Shown piece by piece: positions 23,910-32,423 of a stretch of 64,000 nt of DNA. Source of the stretch: Azospirillum sp. 412522 (GTDB taxonomy: Bacteria; Pseudomonadota; Alphaproteobacteria; Azospirillales; Azospirillaceae); the NCBI RefSeq assembly GCF_019805165.1, contig NZ_RWIJ01000004.1, positions 127,762 to 191,761 of the forward strand, in the 5' to 3' direction. The stretch's first letter is position 1. Each line of letters opens with the position of its first letter. A program made the position numbers and the translations under genes. The notes under the pieces are model-generated. The model was not told the origin of the DNA. It ran no database searches and saw nothing but the letters and a program-made list of their open reading frames with translations.

Positions 23910-26200
23910 GGCTCCAAATTCCTTCCCTTTGGCCTTTCGTCTGACCTGTCGTCCTGCCGGTCCGGCTTGCCGCCGGCTTGGTCCGGTCCGGGGCGGCCGA
24001 GAAGCCGGCTGGTCAGCCAGCCGAGCCCGATCGCCACCCCCGCCATCGCCACCAGCAGCGCGATGTCGCCGGCCCCGGGGTTGGTGATGGTGCGTTCAAG
24101 CTGGTGCCCGAGCAGATTGAAGGCAAGGATGCCCGGCGCAAGACCGACCATGGTGCCGATCACATAATCGCCGAAGCGCAGCTTCGACGCGCCGGCGGCG
24201 AGGTTCACCACGGTATAGGGCGCCACCGGAACGGCGCGGATGCCGGCCACCGCGGCGATGCCGCTGTCGGCCAGCTTCTCGTTGAGGCGGGCGATCAGCG
24301 GCCCGCCATGGCGGTCCAGCAGGTCGCGCCCCGCCACCCGCCCGGTCCAGAACATCGCCACCGCCGAGGCGACCGCCCCGGCCATGGCGGTGGGGAAGCC
24401 CCACCACGGCCCCATGACGATGGCGGTGGCGGCGATCATCACGGTCAGCGGGAACATGACGTAGCCGCCGGCGACATAGGCCAGCATCAGCCACAGCGGC
24501 GCCAGCGGACTGTCGCCCAGGCCGTGGAAGGCCGAAAGCACCGAGTCCAGCGTCGCCCAGTCCCGGAGCGCCGTGTAGCGCCACATGCCCCACAGCCCCA
24601 GCAGCGCCAGGATGCCGGCCAGCGTCAGCCAGTGGCGGGTGCGCGGGATGCGCGACGGCAGCACCCGGCGGACGATCTCCACCGCGCCGACCGGATGTTC
24701 GGGATCGAAGACGCGGGCGTCGGCCACCGCGGCGGCCAGCCCGTCCGGTTCGGGGTCGTGCAGCGGCTCCAGCGTCCGGCCGACCGTCTTGCGCAGCGAC
24801 TCGATGGCGGCGGTGAGCGAGCCCAGCCGCCGGTGCGCCGCCGCGACCTCGTCCGCCGTGGCTCCCAGATGCTCGGCGATCAGGTCGTTGCGGGTGTGCA
24901 GGATGGCCCGGCGGGTCTCGGCATGCTCCGGCCCCGGCCCGGCTTCCAGCGCCAGGTCGCATTCGGTGTCGAGGCCCATGGAGCGGTTGTTCAGGTTGGC
25001 CGAACCGATGCGCAGCAGCCGGTCGTCCACCACCATCACCTTGGCGTGCACGGTGATGCAGGCGCCGCCGTCGGTCAGGGCGGCGAACAGGCGGAAGCGG
25101 CCATGGCGGTCGGCCTCGCGCAGCTCGCGGGTCAGCCGGGCGCGGGCGCCGAGCATTACGGTGTTCTCCAGCCAGCTGGTGGTGCGCACCGGGTTGACGA
25201 CGATCACCTCCGGCCCGTCCGCCTCCGCCAGCCGGGCCTTCAGCGCGTCGGCCACCGCGGTGGAGGCGAAATACTGGCTTTCCAGATAGATGACGTCGCG
25301 CGCCTGGGCGATGGCCTCAAGATGGAGCGCCTCGACCTCGCGCACCTCCTCGCGGCCGTTGCAGGCGGGGTCGGTTCGGGCGATGCCGACGCGGACGTTG
25401 CGCAGCATCGGCTCGAAGCCCGGCGGCCAGGGGTCGGCGGCCAGCGGGTGGCGGCGGGCCGGGCGTCCGGGCTGCGGGGCGGGGGGCGTCAGCCTCTCTC
25501 CGGTCGCCCGCGCCCAGCGGTCGCGGAACATCTCCCCCAGCGCGCGGGCGGCGTCGCCGTCCACCGCCATCATCACGTCGTGGAACGGCTCGTAGGGCTT
25601 GCCGTCGGGCTGGCGCCGCCGCGGGTCGTGGGCATGGTGGGCGCGGGTGTCCCAGCGGTTGGCGGTGACGTCCAGCCCGCCGCAGAAGGCGAGCCGGTCG
25701 TCGATGACCAGCAGCTTCTGGTGGTGGCAGGCTCCGGTCGGATGGTCGCCGTCCAGCCGGTATTGCAGGCGCCGGTGGGTCAGCCAGTTGCGCAGCATGA
25801 AGGGGTGCGACCAGCGGGCGAGGTCGAACAGCTCGGCATAGTCCCACTTCAGAACATGGATGTGCAGGTCGGGCCGGGTGGTCGCCAGCCAGTTCAGCAG
25901 GGTGCCGAGCCGGTCGGGCCGGCGCGGGCGCCGCGTCTGCGGCATCAGGCGGATGCGGGCGTCGAAATCCCAGGCGGTCATGTAGATGCTGCGGCGGGCG
26001 CGCCGCATGGCGGCCTTGGCCAGCGCGAAGTAATCCTCCGCATCGACGACGACGCCCAGCCGCGTCGTGTCCTCAACCCGCCAGCAGGTCCGCCCCGGCT
26101 CCAGGATCGGCCGCAGCGCAGGCGCGGATCCGGTTGCGGATCCGGTGCCGTCGGGCAGCGGTCCGGCAGGCGGGAAGGGCTGGGGCGAGTGGGCGTACAT
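23906..26200 (-). CDS. Phospholipase D-like protein fused to VTT (DedA-like) membrane domain
   Basis: 764 residues. Two HKD motifs of the PLD superfamily are intact: HHQKLLVIDD (His160, Lys162, Asp167) and HAKVMVVDDRLLRIGSANLN (His385, Lys387, Asp392). After a linker comes a hydrophobic C-terminal half (about 500-740) with the VTT/SNARE-associated pattern: YVMFPLTVMIAATAIVMGPW, AVAMFWTGRVAGRDLLDRHG and GIRAVPVAPYTVVNLAAGAS. It is probably an inner-membrane enzyme acting on phospholipids or a cardiolipin-type transfer. No clear Shine-Dalgarno precedes the ATG at 26200. It is coupled to the downstream EEP gene. Confidence 0.9.
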   Translation of the reverse strand: MYAHSPQPFPPAGPLPDGTGSATGSAPALRPILEPGRTCWRVEDTTRLGVVVDAEDYFALAKAAMRRARRSIYMTAWDFDARIRLMPQTRRPRRPDRLGTLLNWLATTRPDLHIHVLKWDYAELFDLARWSHPFMLRNWLTHRRLQYRLDGDHPTGACHHQKLLVIDDRLAFCGGLDVTANRWDTRAHHAHDPRRRQPDGKPYEPFHDVMMAVDGDAARALGEMFRDRWARATGERLTPPAPQPGRPARRHPLAADPWPPGFEPMLRNVRVGIARTDPACNGREEVREVEALHLEAIAQARDVIYLESQYFASTAVADALKARLAEADGPEVIVVNPVRTTSWLENTVMLGARARLTRELREADRHGRFRLFAALTDGGACITVHAKVMVVDDRLLRIGSANLNNRSMGLDTECDLALEAGPGPEHAETRRAILHTRNDLIAEHLGATADEVAAAHRRLGSLTAAIESLRKTVGRTLEPLHDPEPDGLAAAVADARVFDPEHPVGAVEIVRRVLPSRIPRTRHWLTLAGILALLGLWGMWRYTALRDWATLDSVLSAFHGLGDSPLAPLWLMLAYVAGGYVMFPLTVMIAATAIVMGPWWGFPTAMAGAVASAVAMFWTGRVAGRDLLDRHGGPLIARLNEKLADSGIAAVAGIRAVPVAPYTVVNLAAGASKLRFGDYVIGTMVGLAPGILAFNLLGHQLERTITNPGAGDIALLVAMAGVAIGLGWLTSRLLGRPGPDQAGGKPDRQDDRSDERPKGRNLEP

Positions 26201-26448
26201 GGCGTCCGGTCGGGTGTTGGTCCTGGGTCATAACATGTGGGAAGGCCATTCCTTCCCCGCCCCTCGCCATTTGGTGAAAGCCGGTGGGAATTGCAGCCAC
26301 CCATGCCATGCTCCCGGCCAAAAAATCAAAGGAGCGCGCGACTTTCGGGGATTGGCAGGGGCTGATTGACCTCGCTCAGTGCGGGCGGAGTGCAAGCATG
26401 GCAGGCCTGTGCCGTCGCCGGGCACCACCCTTGAGGGAATAGCAGAGC

Positions 26449-26850
26449 ATGAAGATCGCCGTCGGCACCAAGGATTTCGCAACCATCGCCACCCATGGCG
26501 GCCGCACCCGCCATTTCCTGGTCTATGAGGCGGAGGCCGGCACCGACCCGGTCGAGACCGGGCGGATCGAGTTGGGGGAGGAGGAGGTGCTGCACCTCTG
26601 CGGCGATGGCCGGCCGCACCGCATCGACGCGGTGCGGGTGGTCATCACCGGGTCGTCCGGTGCCGGCTTCGTCGCCCACATGAAGCGCCGCGGCATCGAG
26701 CCGGTGACGACGACCGAGACCGACCCGGTCCAGGCGATCCGAGGCTGGTTCGCCGGCACGCTGGACCCGGCACCCGAACCGGCCCACCCGCATGAGCACC
26801 ATGACGGCCATGAGGACAGCCACCGGAACGGCGACGGGCACCGTCACTGA
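26449..26850 (+). CDS. NifX/NifB-family dinitrogenase cofactor-like protein with His-rich tail
   Basis: 133 residues. The first 100 follow the NifX/NafY/NifB-C fold (MKIAVGTKDFATIATHGGRT, RHFLVYEAEAG, DAVRVVITGSSGAGFVAHMK, PVTTTETDPVQAIRGWFAG). Proteins of this fold bind iron-molybdenum cofactor precursors or other metal clusters. The last 30 residues are rich in His, Asp and Glu (AHPHEHHDGHEDSHRNGDGH), which suggests metal binding. No nif genes are adjacent. GAGGGA lies about 11 bases upstream of the ATG. A weak FNR-like half palindrome (TTGACCTCGCTCAG) lies near 26365. Confidence 0.82.
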   Translation: MKIAVGTKDFATIATHGGRTRHFLVYEAEAGTDPVETGRIELGEEEVLHLCGDGRPHRIDAVRVVITGSSGAGFVAHMKRRGIEPVTTTETDPVQAIRGWFAGTLDPAPEPAHPHEHHDGHEDSHRNGDGHRH

Positions 26851-26866
26851 GGGACGGCTGGGCCTA

Positions 26867-27628
26867 TCAGACCGGGAAGCTGACGCTGGCGGTCGTGCCG
26901 GCGGCGTCGCTGTCGGTGGACAGCGTGTCGCCGAGCTGGCCGGCCAGCGCCTCGGCCAGCATCAGCCCGTCCTCGGCGGTGGTGTCGAAGCCGGCGGGCA
27001 GGGCGCGGCCGTTGTCCTCCACCGTCAGGCGGGCGCGGCCGCTGTCGCCCTGCTGGCGCACGGTGATTCGGATCCAGCCGTCGTCGGGGAAGGCATGGTG
27101 CAGGCAGCTCGTCACCAGCTCCGCGATGATGAGGCCGAGCGGCATCGCCTCGTACAGGCCGATCTGGATCGGGTCGGAGTTGACGGTCACCGGCACGCGC
27201 GACAGGGCGCCCGGCGTACCCTCCCGCACCGCCTCGCACAGCGCGGTGACGTAGCGGCCGAGGTCGACATGGGTGCCGGCACCGCTCTCGTGCAGCTGGC
27301 GGTAGAGGATCGCCAGCGCTTCGATGCGGACCATGGTCTGCTCGTAGGCGGCACGGGCGTCGGGATCGCGGATGCGGCCGGCCTGCAGCTTCAACAGGCT
27401 GATGACCAGCTGCAGGCTGTTCTTGGCGCGATGCTGCAGTTCCCGCAGCTCCGCTTCCAGCTCCTGGATGCGCGCCGTCAGCCGGTCGGCCGGGGACATG
27501 CCGGACACGCTTGGCGCGATGCCGTCGCCGGTCTGGTCCGGAGGAGAATAAGCGGCCTGCGACCGCGGAAGCATCGGCATGGGAACGGACTCGGCTCGAT
27601 CATCACGGGTAAGCATCGTCGAAAACAT
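26867..27628 (-). CDS. HisKA_2 histidine kinase with degenerate ATP-binding motifs, no sensor domain
   Basis: 253 residues. The phosphoacceptor helix ELQHRAKNSLQLVISLLKLQ (His66) is a good HisKA_2 H-box. The following HATPase region is atypical: the N-box normally reads ELVTNALKHAF but here is ELVTSCLHHAF (Asn replaced by Ser174), and the G-box is VEDNGRALPAGFD without the usual GxG spacing. No sensor domain precedes it; the first 45 residues look disordered. It may be a weak kinase, or a phosphotransferase-like protein that accepts phosphate from others. The start is uncertain (ATG 27628 or 27616); no good Shine-Dalgarno is seen. Confidence 0.75.
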   Translation of the reverse strand: MFSTMLTRDDRAESVPMPMLPRSQAAYSPPDQTGDGIAPSVSGMSPADRLTARIQELEAELRELQHRAKNSLQLVISLLKLQAGRIRDPDARAAYEQTMVRIEALAILYRQLHESGAGTHVDLGRYVTALCEAVREGTPGALSRVPVTVNSDPIQIGLYEAMPLGLIIAELVTSCLHHAFPDDGWIRITVRQQGDSGRARLTVEDNGRALPAGFDTTAEDGLMLAEALAGQLGDTLSTDSDAAGTTASVSFPV

Positions 27629-27801
27629 CCGTCAATCTAAGCGCTTGTCCGGCCGGCCCCACCGGTTCTGAGGGAGTAATCCGCCGCGCCTAGCCGATAT
27701 GATGGGGGTGCAGTGACGGTCGTGCCGCATCCTGCCGTATGCCCGAAGCAGAGACCAAAAGAAAGATTGTGTCCGTCGGTTGCACTGACAAGAGTGTCGC
27801 G

Positions 27802-28902
27802 ATGACGCTGCGCAAGACTTATGCCCAAAAGACAGTGGTGTGGAGCCTGATGCTGGTCGCCCTGTCCGGCGGATGCGCCGCCGTGGTCGGCGCAGGACGC
27901 GGTGACGGCGGTGCGGAACCCGCTCCCATCTCCGCCTCCCTGGTGCCGCTCGACCGCGGCCGGCCGGACAGGATGACGCTGGGGCCGCTGCGCTTCCTGG
28001 GCGGGTTGGACATCGCCGGCGGTGACCGGGTCGGCGGGTTGTCCGGCCTTTGGATCGATCCGGCCGGCGACCGCTTCGTCGCCATCGGCGACACCGGGCT
28101 GGTGGTCGATGGTGTGCTGCGAACCGACGCCGACGGACGGCTGGCCGGTCTGTCCGATGTGCGCGCCCGCCCGCTGACGGTGGAGGAGGGGATATCCCGC
28201 AGCAAGCGCCGCACCGATGCCGAGGATCTGGCACGCCTGCCCGACGGTGGCTGGCTGGTCTCGCTGGAGCGGGACCACCGCATTCTTCGCTATGAGGGTG
28301 GCGACCGCGGACCGGAAGGCACGCCAACGCCGATCCCCCGGCCGCCCGGCATGGAAAGCACGCCGGCGAATAGCGGGCTGGAGGCGCTGACCCTCCTGTC
28401 CGACGGCCGGCTGCTGACCATCGAGGAGGGGGAGGAGGACGGCCATCAGGGGCGCCGGGCCTGGATCACGAAGGCAGGGATCACGAAGGTGGGGAGCACG
28501 CGGATGGGCCTTCCCGGCGACGGCATGCCGCGCGATGCCGCCGACTGGCAGGCCTTCACCTACCGCGCGGCACCGCGTTACCGCCCGACCAGCGTCGCCC
28601 CGCTGCCGGACGGCGGCGCGCTGGTTCTGGAGCGCCGGGTGTCGTTGCTGGGCGGGTGGTCGTCGCGGCTGGTGCGCGTGTCGCCGCGGCAGCTGTCGGC
28701 CAGTGCAGTGCCGGGCGCCGTGGTCGACGGGGAGGAACTGGGGCGCCTGGAAGCGCCCCTGGTGAACGACAATTTCGAAGGCGTCGCCACCCGGCCGGGA
28801 CCGGCCGGGGAAACGCTGGTCTATCTGATATCCGACAACAATTTCAGTTCGCTCCAGCGCACCTATCTGCTGCTGTTCGCCCTGCATGGCCCGTCCTCCT
28901 GA
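27802..28902 (+). CDS. Phytase-like-domain (esterase-like activity) lipoprotein
   Basis: 366 residues. A lipoprotein signal (LMLVALSGGC, lipobox Cys) starts the protein when ATG 27802 is used; a longer in-frame start at 27739 would bury the signal. The body is an IPR027372-type phytase-like beta-propeller: GLSGLWIDPAGDRFVAIGDTG, RRTDAEDLARLPDGGWLVSL, GLEALTLLSDGRLLTIEEG, FTYRAAPRYRPTSVAPLPDG and the C-terminal NFEGVATRPGPAGETLVYLI, then SDNNFSSLQRTYLLLFAL. Such proteins are exported; their substrate is mostly unknown. It probably sits on the outer-membrane inner face. Confidence 0.87.
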   Translation: MTLRKTYAQKTVVWSLMLVALSGGCAAVVGAGRGDGGAEPAPISASLVPLDRGRPDRMTLGPLRFLGGLDIAGGDRVGGLSGLWIDPAGDRFVAIGDTGLVVDGVLRTDADGRLAGLSDVRARPLTVEEGISRSKRRTDAEDLARLPDGGWLVSLERDHRILRYEGGDRGPEGTPTPIPRPPGMESTPANSGLEALTLLSDGRLLTIEEGEEDGHQGRRAWITKAGITKVGSTRMGLPGDGMPRDAADWQAFTYRAAPRYRPTSVAPLPDGGALVLERRVSLLGGWSSRLVRVSPRQLSASAVPGAVVDGEELGRLEAPLVNDNFEGVATRPGPAGETLVYLISDNNFSSLQRTYLLLFALHGPSS

Positions 28903-28910
28903 CCTTTGCT

Positions 28911-28928
28911 GTCCGACCAAAGTCGGAC
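28911..28928 (+). terminator. Hairpin after the phytase-like gene
   Basis: Perfect GTCCGAC-CAAA-GTCGGAC hairpin 8 bp after the stop codon. It lacks a T-tract, so termination is only possible. Confidence 0.35.
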
Positions 28929-28986
28929 GGTGCCGGTGCCGCTCTGCATTTGACAGGGCGACAGCCCTGCGGCTAGCTGCCGGCCA

Positions 28987-29946
28987 ATGGTTGTGGGGGA
29001 GACAATCGCGGTGACGGACGATAAGACGGGGGGTGTTCCGGCTCCCGCCATGCCCGGCGCCTGGCGGGCGGCGCTGTTGACCCTATTGGCAATGCTGGCC
29101 TTCGCCGCGAACTCCATCCTGTGCCGGCTGGCGCTGACCCAGAGCGCCATCGACCCGGCCAGCTTCACTTTGGTGCGCGTCGCGTCCGGAGCGGCCAGCC
29201 TGTGGCTGATTGCCCACGCCACCGGGCATGCGAAGGCGGGGAGCAACTCCTGCGCCGGCAGTTGGCGCGGGGCGGCGGCCCTGCTGGCCTATGCCGCCGC
29301 CTTCTCCTTCGCCTACCTGACCATGACGGCGGGGACCGGGGCGCTGCTGCTGTTCGGTGCGGTGCAGGCGACCATGATCCTGGCCGGGCTTTATCGCGGC
29401 GAACGGCTGGTGCCGCTGCAATGGGGCGGGCTGGCGCTGGCGCTCTGCGGGTTGTCGCTGCTGCTGGCGCCCGGCCTGTCGGCGCCTGATCCGCTGGGGG
29501 CGCTGCTGATGGTGGCGGCCGGGGCGGCCTGGGGCATTTATTCGCTGCTGGGGCGGGCCAGCCGCGCCCCCATCGCCACCACCGCCGGCAACTTCCTGCG
29601 CGCCGCGCCGATGGCGGCGGTCCTGGCTCTGCTGACGGCACTGATCGGTCCGCATGTGGGGGCGCCCCTGCTGGAAGGTGGCCTGCGTTGGGACCGGGGC
29701 GGGGTGCTCTATGCGGTGCTGTCCGGCGCGCTGGCGTCTGGCGTCGGCTATTCCATCTGGTATGCGGCGCTGCCCGCCCTGACCGCCGCCCGCGCCGCGT
29801 CCGTCCAGCTGAGCGTTCCGGTCATCACCGCTCTTGCCGCGGTGCTGGCGCTGGGCGAGCGGATCATGCCGACTCTGGCGCTATCGTCGGTCGCCGTGCT
29901 GGGCGGCATCGCCCTGGTCATCATCGGGAAGACGCGGCGGGCGTGA
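28987..29946 (+). CDS. DMT/EamA-family transporter
   Basis: 319 residues, ten helices in two EamA repeats (LLAMLAFAANSILCRLAL, LLLFGAVQATMILAGLY, GLALALCGLSLLLAPGL, GAAWGIYSLLGRASR, ASVQLSVPVITALAAVLALG). The second repeat ends with ERIMPTLALSSVAVLGGIAL, typical of the drug/metabolite transporter superfamily. Inner-membrane exporter of unknown metabolites. It is convergent with the sensor kinase downstream, 12 bp apart. The ATG at 28987 has no convincing Shine-Dalgarno; the membrane core starts near residue 27, so a slightly later start is possible. Confidence 0.88.
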   Translation: MVVGETIAVTDDKTGGVPAPAMPGAWRAALLTLLAMLAFAANSILCRLALTQSAIDPASFTLVRVASGAASLWLIAHATGHAKAGSNSCAGSWRGAAALLAYAAAFSFAYLTMTAGTGALLLFGAVQATMILAGLYRGERLVPLQWGGLALALCGLSLLLAPGLSAPDPLGALLMVAAGAAWGIYSLLGRASRAPIATTAGNFLRAAPMAAVLALLTALIGPHVGAPLLEGGLRWDRGGVLYAVLSGALASGVGYSIWYAALPALTAARAASVQLSVPVITALAAVLALGERIMPTLALSSVAVLGGIALVIIGKTRRA

Positions 29947-29958
29947 GCCTGCTCCGCC

Positions 29959-31788
29959 CTATGCCGGGGTGGCCTCCGCCCGCTCCAATGTCGGGAGATC
30001 GTCCGCACGGCTGCGCAGCCGGGACTGCGGGAACAGCACGGTGGCGGTGGTGCCGCGCCCAAGCACGCTGGACAGCACGAAGCGGCCGTCCTGCAATTCG
30101 ACCAGCGACTTGACCAGCGGCAGACCCAGACCGGTCCCGGCATAGCGGCGGGTGTGGGAGTTGTCGACCTGATGGAAGGGTTCCAGCACCTGCTCCAGTT
30201 CCATGGCGGGGATGCCGATGCCGGTGTCGCTCACCCGCAGGCGCAGGCTGCGCGCCGCCCGATCGGCCTCCACCACGATCCGCCCGCCGGGCGGGGTGAA
30301 CTTCACCGCGTTGGACAGCAGGTTCAGCAGGATTTGCCGCACTGCCCGGGCGTCGGCGAACAGGACGGGAAGGGCCGGGGACAGCGCCGCGGTCAGGGTC
30401 ACGCCCTTTCCCATCGCCAGCGGCTCCATCTGGCGCAGGCATTCGCCGATCAGCTCCCCGACCGCCAGATCGTCCTGGTGCAGCAGATATTTGCCCGACT
30501 CGATCTTGGTGGTGTCGAGGACGTCGTTGATCAGGCTCAGCAGATGGAGGCCGGACCTGCGGATGTCGCCGACATATTCGGTCTGCTTGCCCGACATCGT
30601 GCCGAAGATGCCGCTTTCCAGCGCCTCGGCGAAGCCGATCACCGCGTTCAGCGGCGTGCGCAGTTCGTGGCTCATGTTGGCGAGGAACTGGGTCTTGGCC
30701 CGGTTGGCCGCGTCGGAGACCTGTTTGGCGGCGATCAGCTCCGCTTCGATCCTGTGGCGGGCGGCGATGTCCTGGATCAGCCGCTGCTGGCTGTCGCGTA
30801 GCGCCCGCTCGCTGTCCTGGAGGTCCGCCATCGCCCTTTCGCGCCGCTCCGCCTCGCGCAGCAGGGCGAGCGTCATCGCTGCCATCACCATTGTCCCGCC
30901 AAGGGCTGCGGCGGCCAGGGTCGTCGCCTTCGACCACCATGCGGCCAGCACGGCGTCGCGCGACGAGGACACCGTCACCGCCAGCGGCATCTCGGCCGAA
31001 GCGCGATAGCTGAGGATCCGGCGCGGCCCGTCGCTGTCGCTGTCCAGCGCCTCGGTTCCCGCCCGCCTCTCCTTCAGCAACGTGGTGAACAGCGGCAGGT
31101 GGTGGGCGGACCGGCCGATGAAGCTGTCATGGTCGGGGAAACGGGCGATCACCGGCCCGTCGGCATGATAGAGCGTTACCACGGCGTCGCCGGCCAGGGG
31201 CAGCGTCTGGTAGAAGCTGCGGAAGGCCATCGGCTCCATCACCGCGACCGCCACGCCGGCGAAGCGTCCGTCGGCAGCGTCCAGCCGGCGGCTCATGCTG
31301 ATGAACCATGTGCCGGAGGTGCGGCCGCGCACGGGATTTCCGACGAAGACGCCGGAGGCCCCGCCGGCGACCAGCCCGTCGCGGTGGGCCATCAGGTAAT
31401 CGCGGTCCGACAGATCGATGTCGGCCGGCTCGAGGGTCTGGGTGTCGTGGATCAGCCGGCCGTCGGCGGACACCACCAGGATGGCGCGGATCAGCGGCGA
31501 CAGGGCCGCCTGACGGCGCAGCAGGGCGCTGACATCGGCATCGCCACGGTCGCGGCTGTCGGCGCGGACGGCCAGCACCTCGACGACGCCGGCCAGGATC
31601 TTGGACACGCCGGCCAGGCCGTCGGTCGCATGGCGCTCCAGAACCAGCGCCAGCGACCCATTCTCCTCCCGTGCCCGCGCCAGCGCCTCCTCACGCTGGT
31701 GCAGGAGGTCGTGACCGACCATGGCGTTGAGGCCAAGGATCAGCGCCACGCCGAATGCGCCCATTCCCCCTTTGAGACGCGAGATCAA
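29959..31788 (-). CDS. Membrane sensor histidine kinase with dCACHE-like sensor
   Basis: 609 residues. One helix at the N-terminus (about 8-27) and one near 300 enclose a periplasmic double-CACHE-like sensor (ILVVSADGRLIHDTQTLEPA, DIDLSDRDYLMAHRDG, TWFISMSRRLD). A coiled coil leads to HisKA (FLANMSHELRTPLNAVIGFA, His374) and HATPase (NLLSNAVKFTPPGG, VSDTGIGIP, TGLGLPLVKSLVELQDG). No receiver domain, and no response regulator next to it, so this is an orphan kinase. The open frame starts with TTG at 31788; an ATG eight codons later is an alternative. Confidence 0.92.
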   Translation of the reverse strand: MISRLKGGMGAFGVALILGLNAMVGHDLLHQREEALARAREENGSLALVLERHATDGLAGVSKILAGVVEVLAVRADSRDRGDADVSALLRRQAALSPLIRAILVVSADGRLIHDTQTLEPADIDLSDRDYLMAHRDGLVAGGASGVFVGNPVRGRTSGTWFISMSRRLDAADGRFAGVAVAVMEPMAFRSFYQTLPLAGDAVVTLYHADGPVIARFPDHDSFIGRSAHHLPLFTTLLKERRAGTEALDSDSDGPRRILSYRASAEMPLAVTVSSSRDAVLAAWWSKATTLAAAALGGTMVMAAMTLALLREAERRERAMADLQDSERALRDSQQRLIQDIAARHRIEAELIAAKQVSDAANRAKTQFLANMSHELRTPLNAVIGFAEALESGIFGTMSGKQTEYVGDIRRSGLHLLSLINDVLDTTKIESGKYLLHQDDLAVGELIGECLRQMEPLAMGKGVTLTAALSPALPVLFADARAVRQILLNLLSNAVKFTPPGGRIVVEADRAARSLRLRVSDTGIGIPAMELEQVLEPFHQVDNSHTRRYAGTGLGLPLVKSLVELQDGRFVLSSVLGRGTTATVLFPQSRLRSRADDLPTLERAEATPA

Positions 31789-31889
31789 GCAACGCCCCGC
31801 CGTGTCCGATCATCGATCGGCTGATCCTACACCGCGCATCGAACCGTCGGAAGTCGCCTTATCGTAGAATTTGGTCGCGTGATCTTCCC

Positions 31890-32012
31890 CTACAGGCGGA
31901 CCGACGGGCTGGAGTAACGTTCCGCGGTCGAGTGGCTCATGGTGTTCAGCACTGCAGCCGTGCCCAGCGCGATCACCGCCGCTGCGGCGAAGCCGAGAAT
32001 CATTGCCTTCAT
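31890..32012 (-). CDS. Small single-helix membrane peptide (40 residues)
   Basis: ATG 32012 to TAG 31890, preceded by AGGGAGAG at ideal distance. It starts MKAMILGFAAAAVIALGTAA and ends in a polar tail (HSTAERYSSPSVRL). The single hydrophobic stretch fits an inner-membrane helix or an uncleaved signal. It lies alone in the 333-bp gap between the sensor kinase and the DUF3553 gene. The ribosome site and the amino-acid pattern support a real gene. Confidence 0.65.
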   Translation of the reverse strand: MKAMILGFAAAAVIALGTAAVLNTMSHSTAERYSSPSVRL

Positions 32013-32121
32013 CTGGTCTCTCCCTGATGGCTGTGCGAATTCGTTCGCATAAGAGCAAAGCGGTCGGGGCGGCGCAATCCGCGCTTTCCCGATGCCGGTG
32101 CCGGAGTGGGAGGGACGGGGA

Positions 32122-32313
32122 TCAGATCTCGTCCGGATCGACCAGCGTCAGCGAGATGACGTCGCTATCGATCAGCACCTTGCCGGCGTGGTCGAAATTG
32201 ACCGTGATGCGGTTGCGGATGGCCGACTGCACCTGCCCCAGCCCCCAGTCGGGCCGGTCGGGGTGGCGCACCCAGGCGCCGGGAACCAGCGAATCGTCCA
32301 TGTCGCGCCCCAT
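32122..32313 (-). CDS. DUF3553 protein
   Basis: 63 residues. PGAWVRHPDRPDWGLGQVQS and RITVNFDHAGKVLIDSD match the small DUF3553 family, whose compact beta fold resembles the CarD/TRCF RNA-polymerase-interaction or Tudor-like domains. Function unknown. It lies divergent from chpT. Either ATG 32313 or the ATG four codons later (MDDSLVPG, with GGGGCG upstream) could be the start. Confidence 0.85.
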   Translation of the reverse strand: MGRDMDDSLVPGAWVRHPDRPDWGLGQVQSAIRNRITVNFDHAGKVLIDSDVISLTLVDPDEI

Positions 32314-32423
32314 CCGTCACACTATTGTTCATAGGAAATGCGGCCGCCTGTGCGGCTGCGCCGGGAAAGTATAGAATCTCCGGCACCGCGCCGTCGCCGT
32401 TCCTTTTTTCCGGAGTCTGCCTC

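Noticed and set aside
26365-26378. FNR box before the NifX-like gene
   Set aside because: TTGACCTCGCTCAG matches well in only one half; too weak to list as a site.
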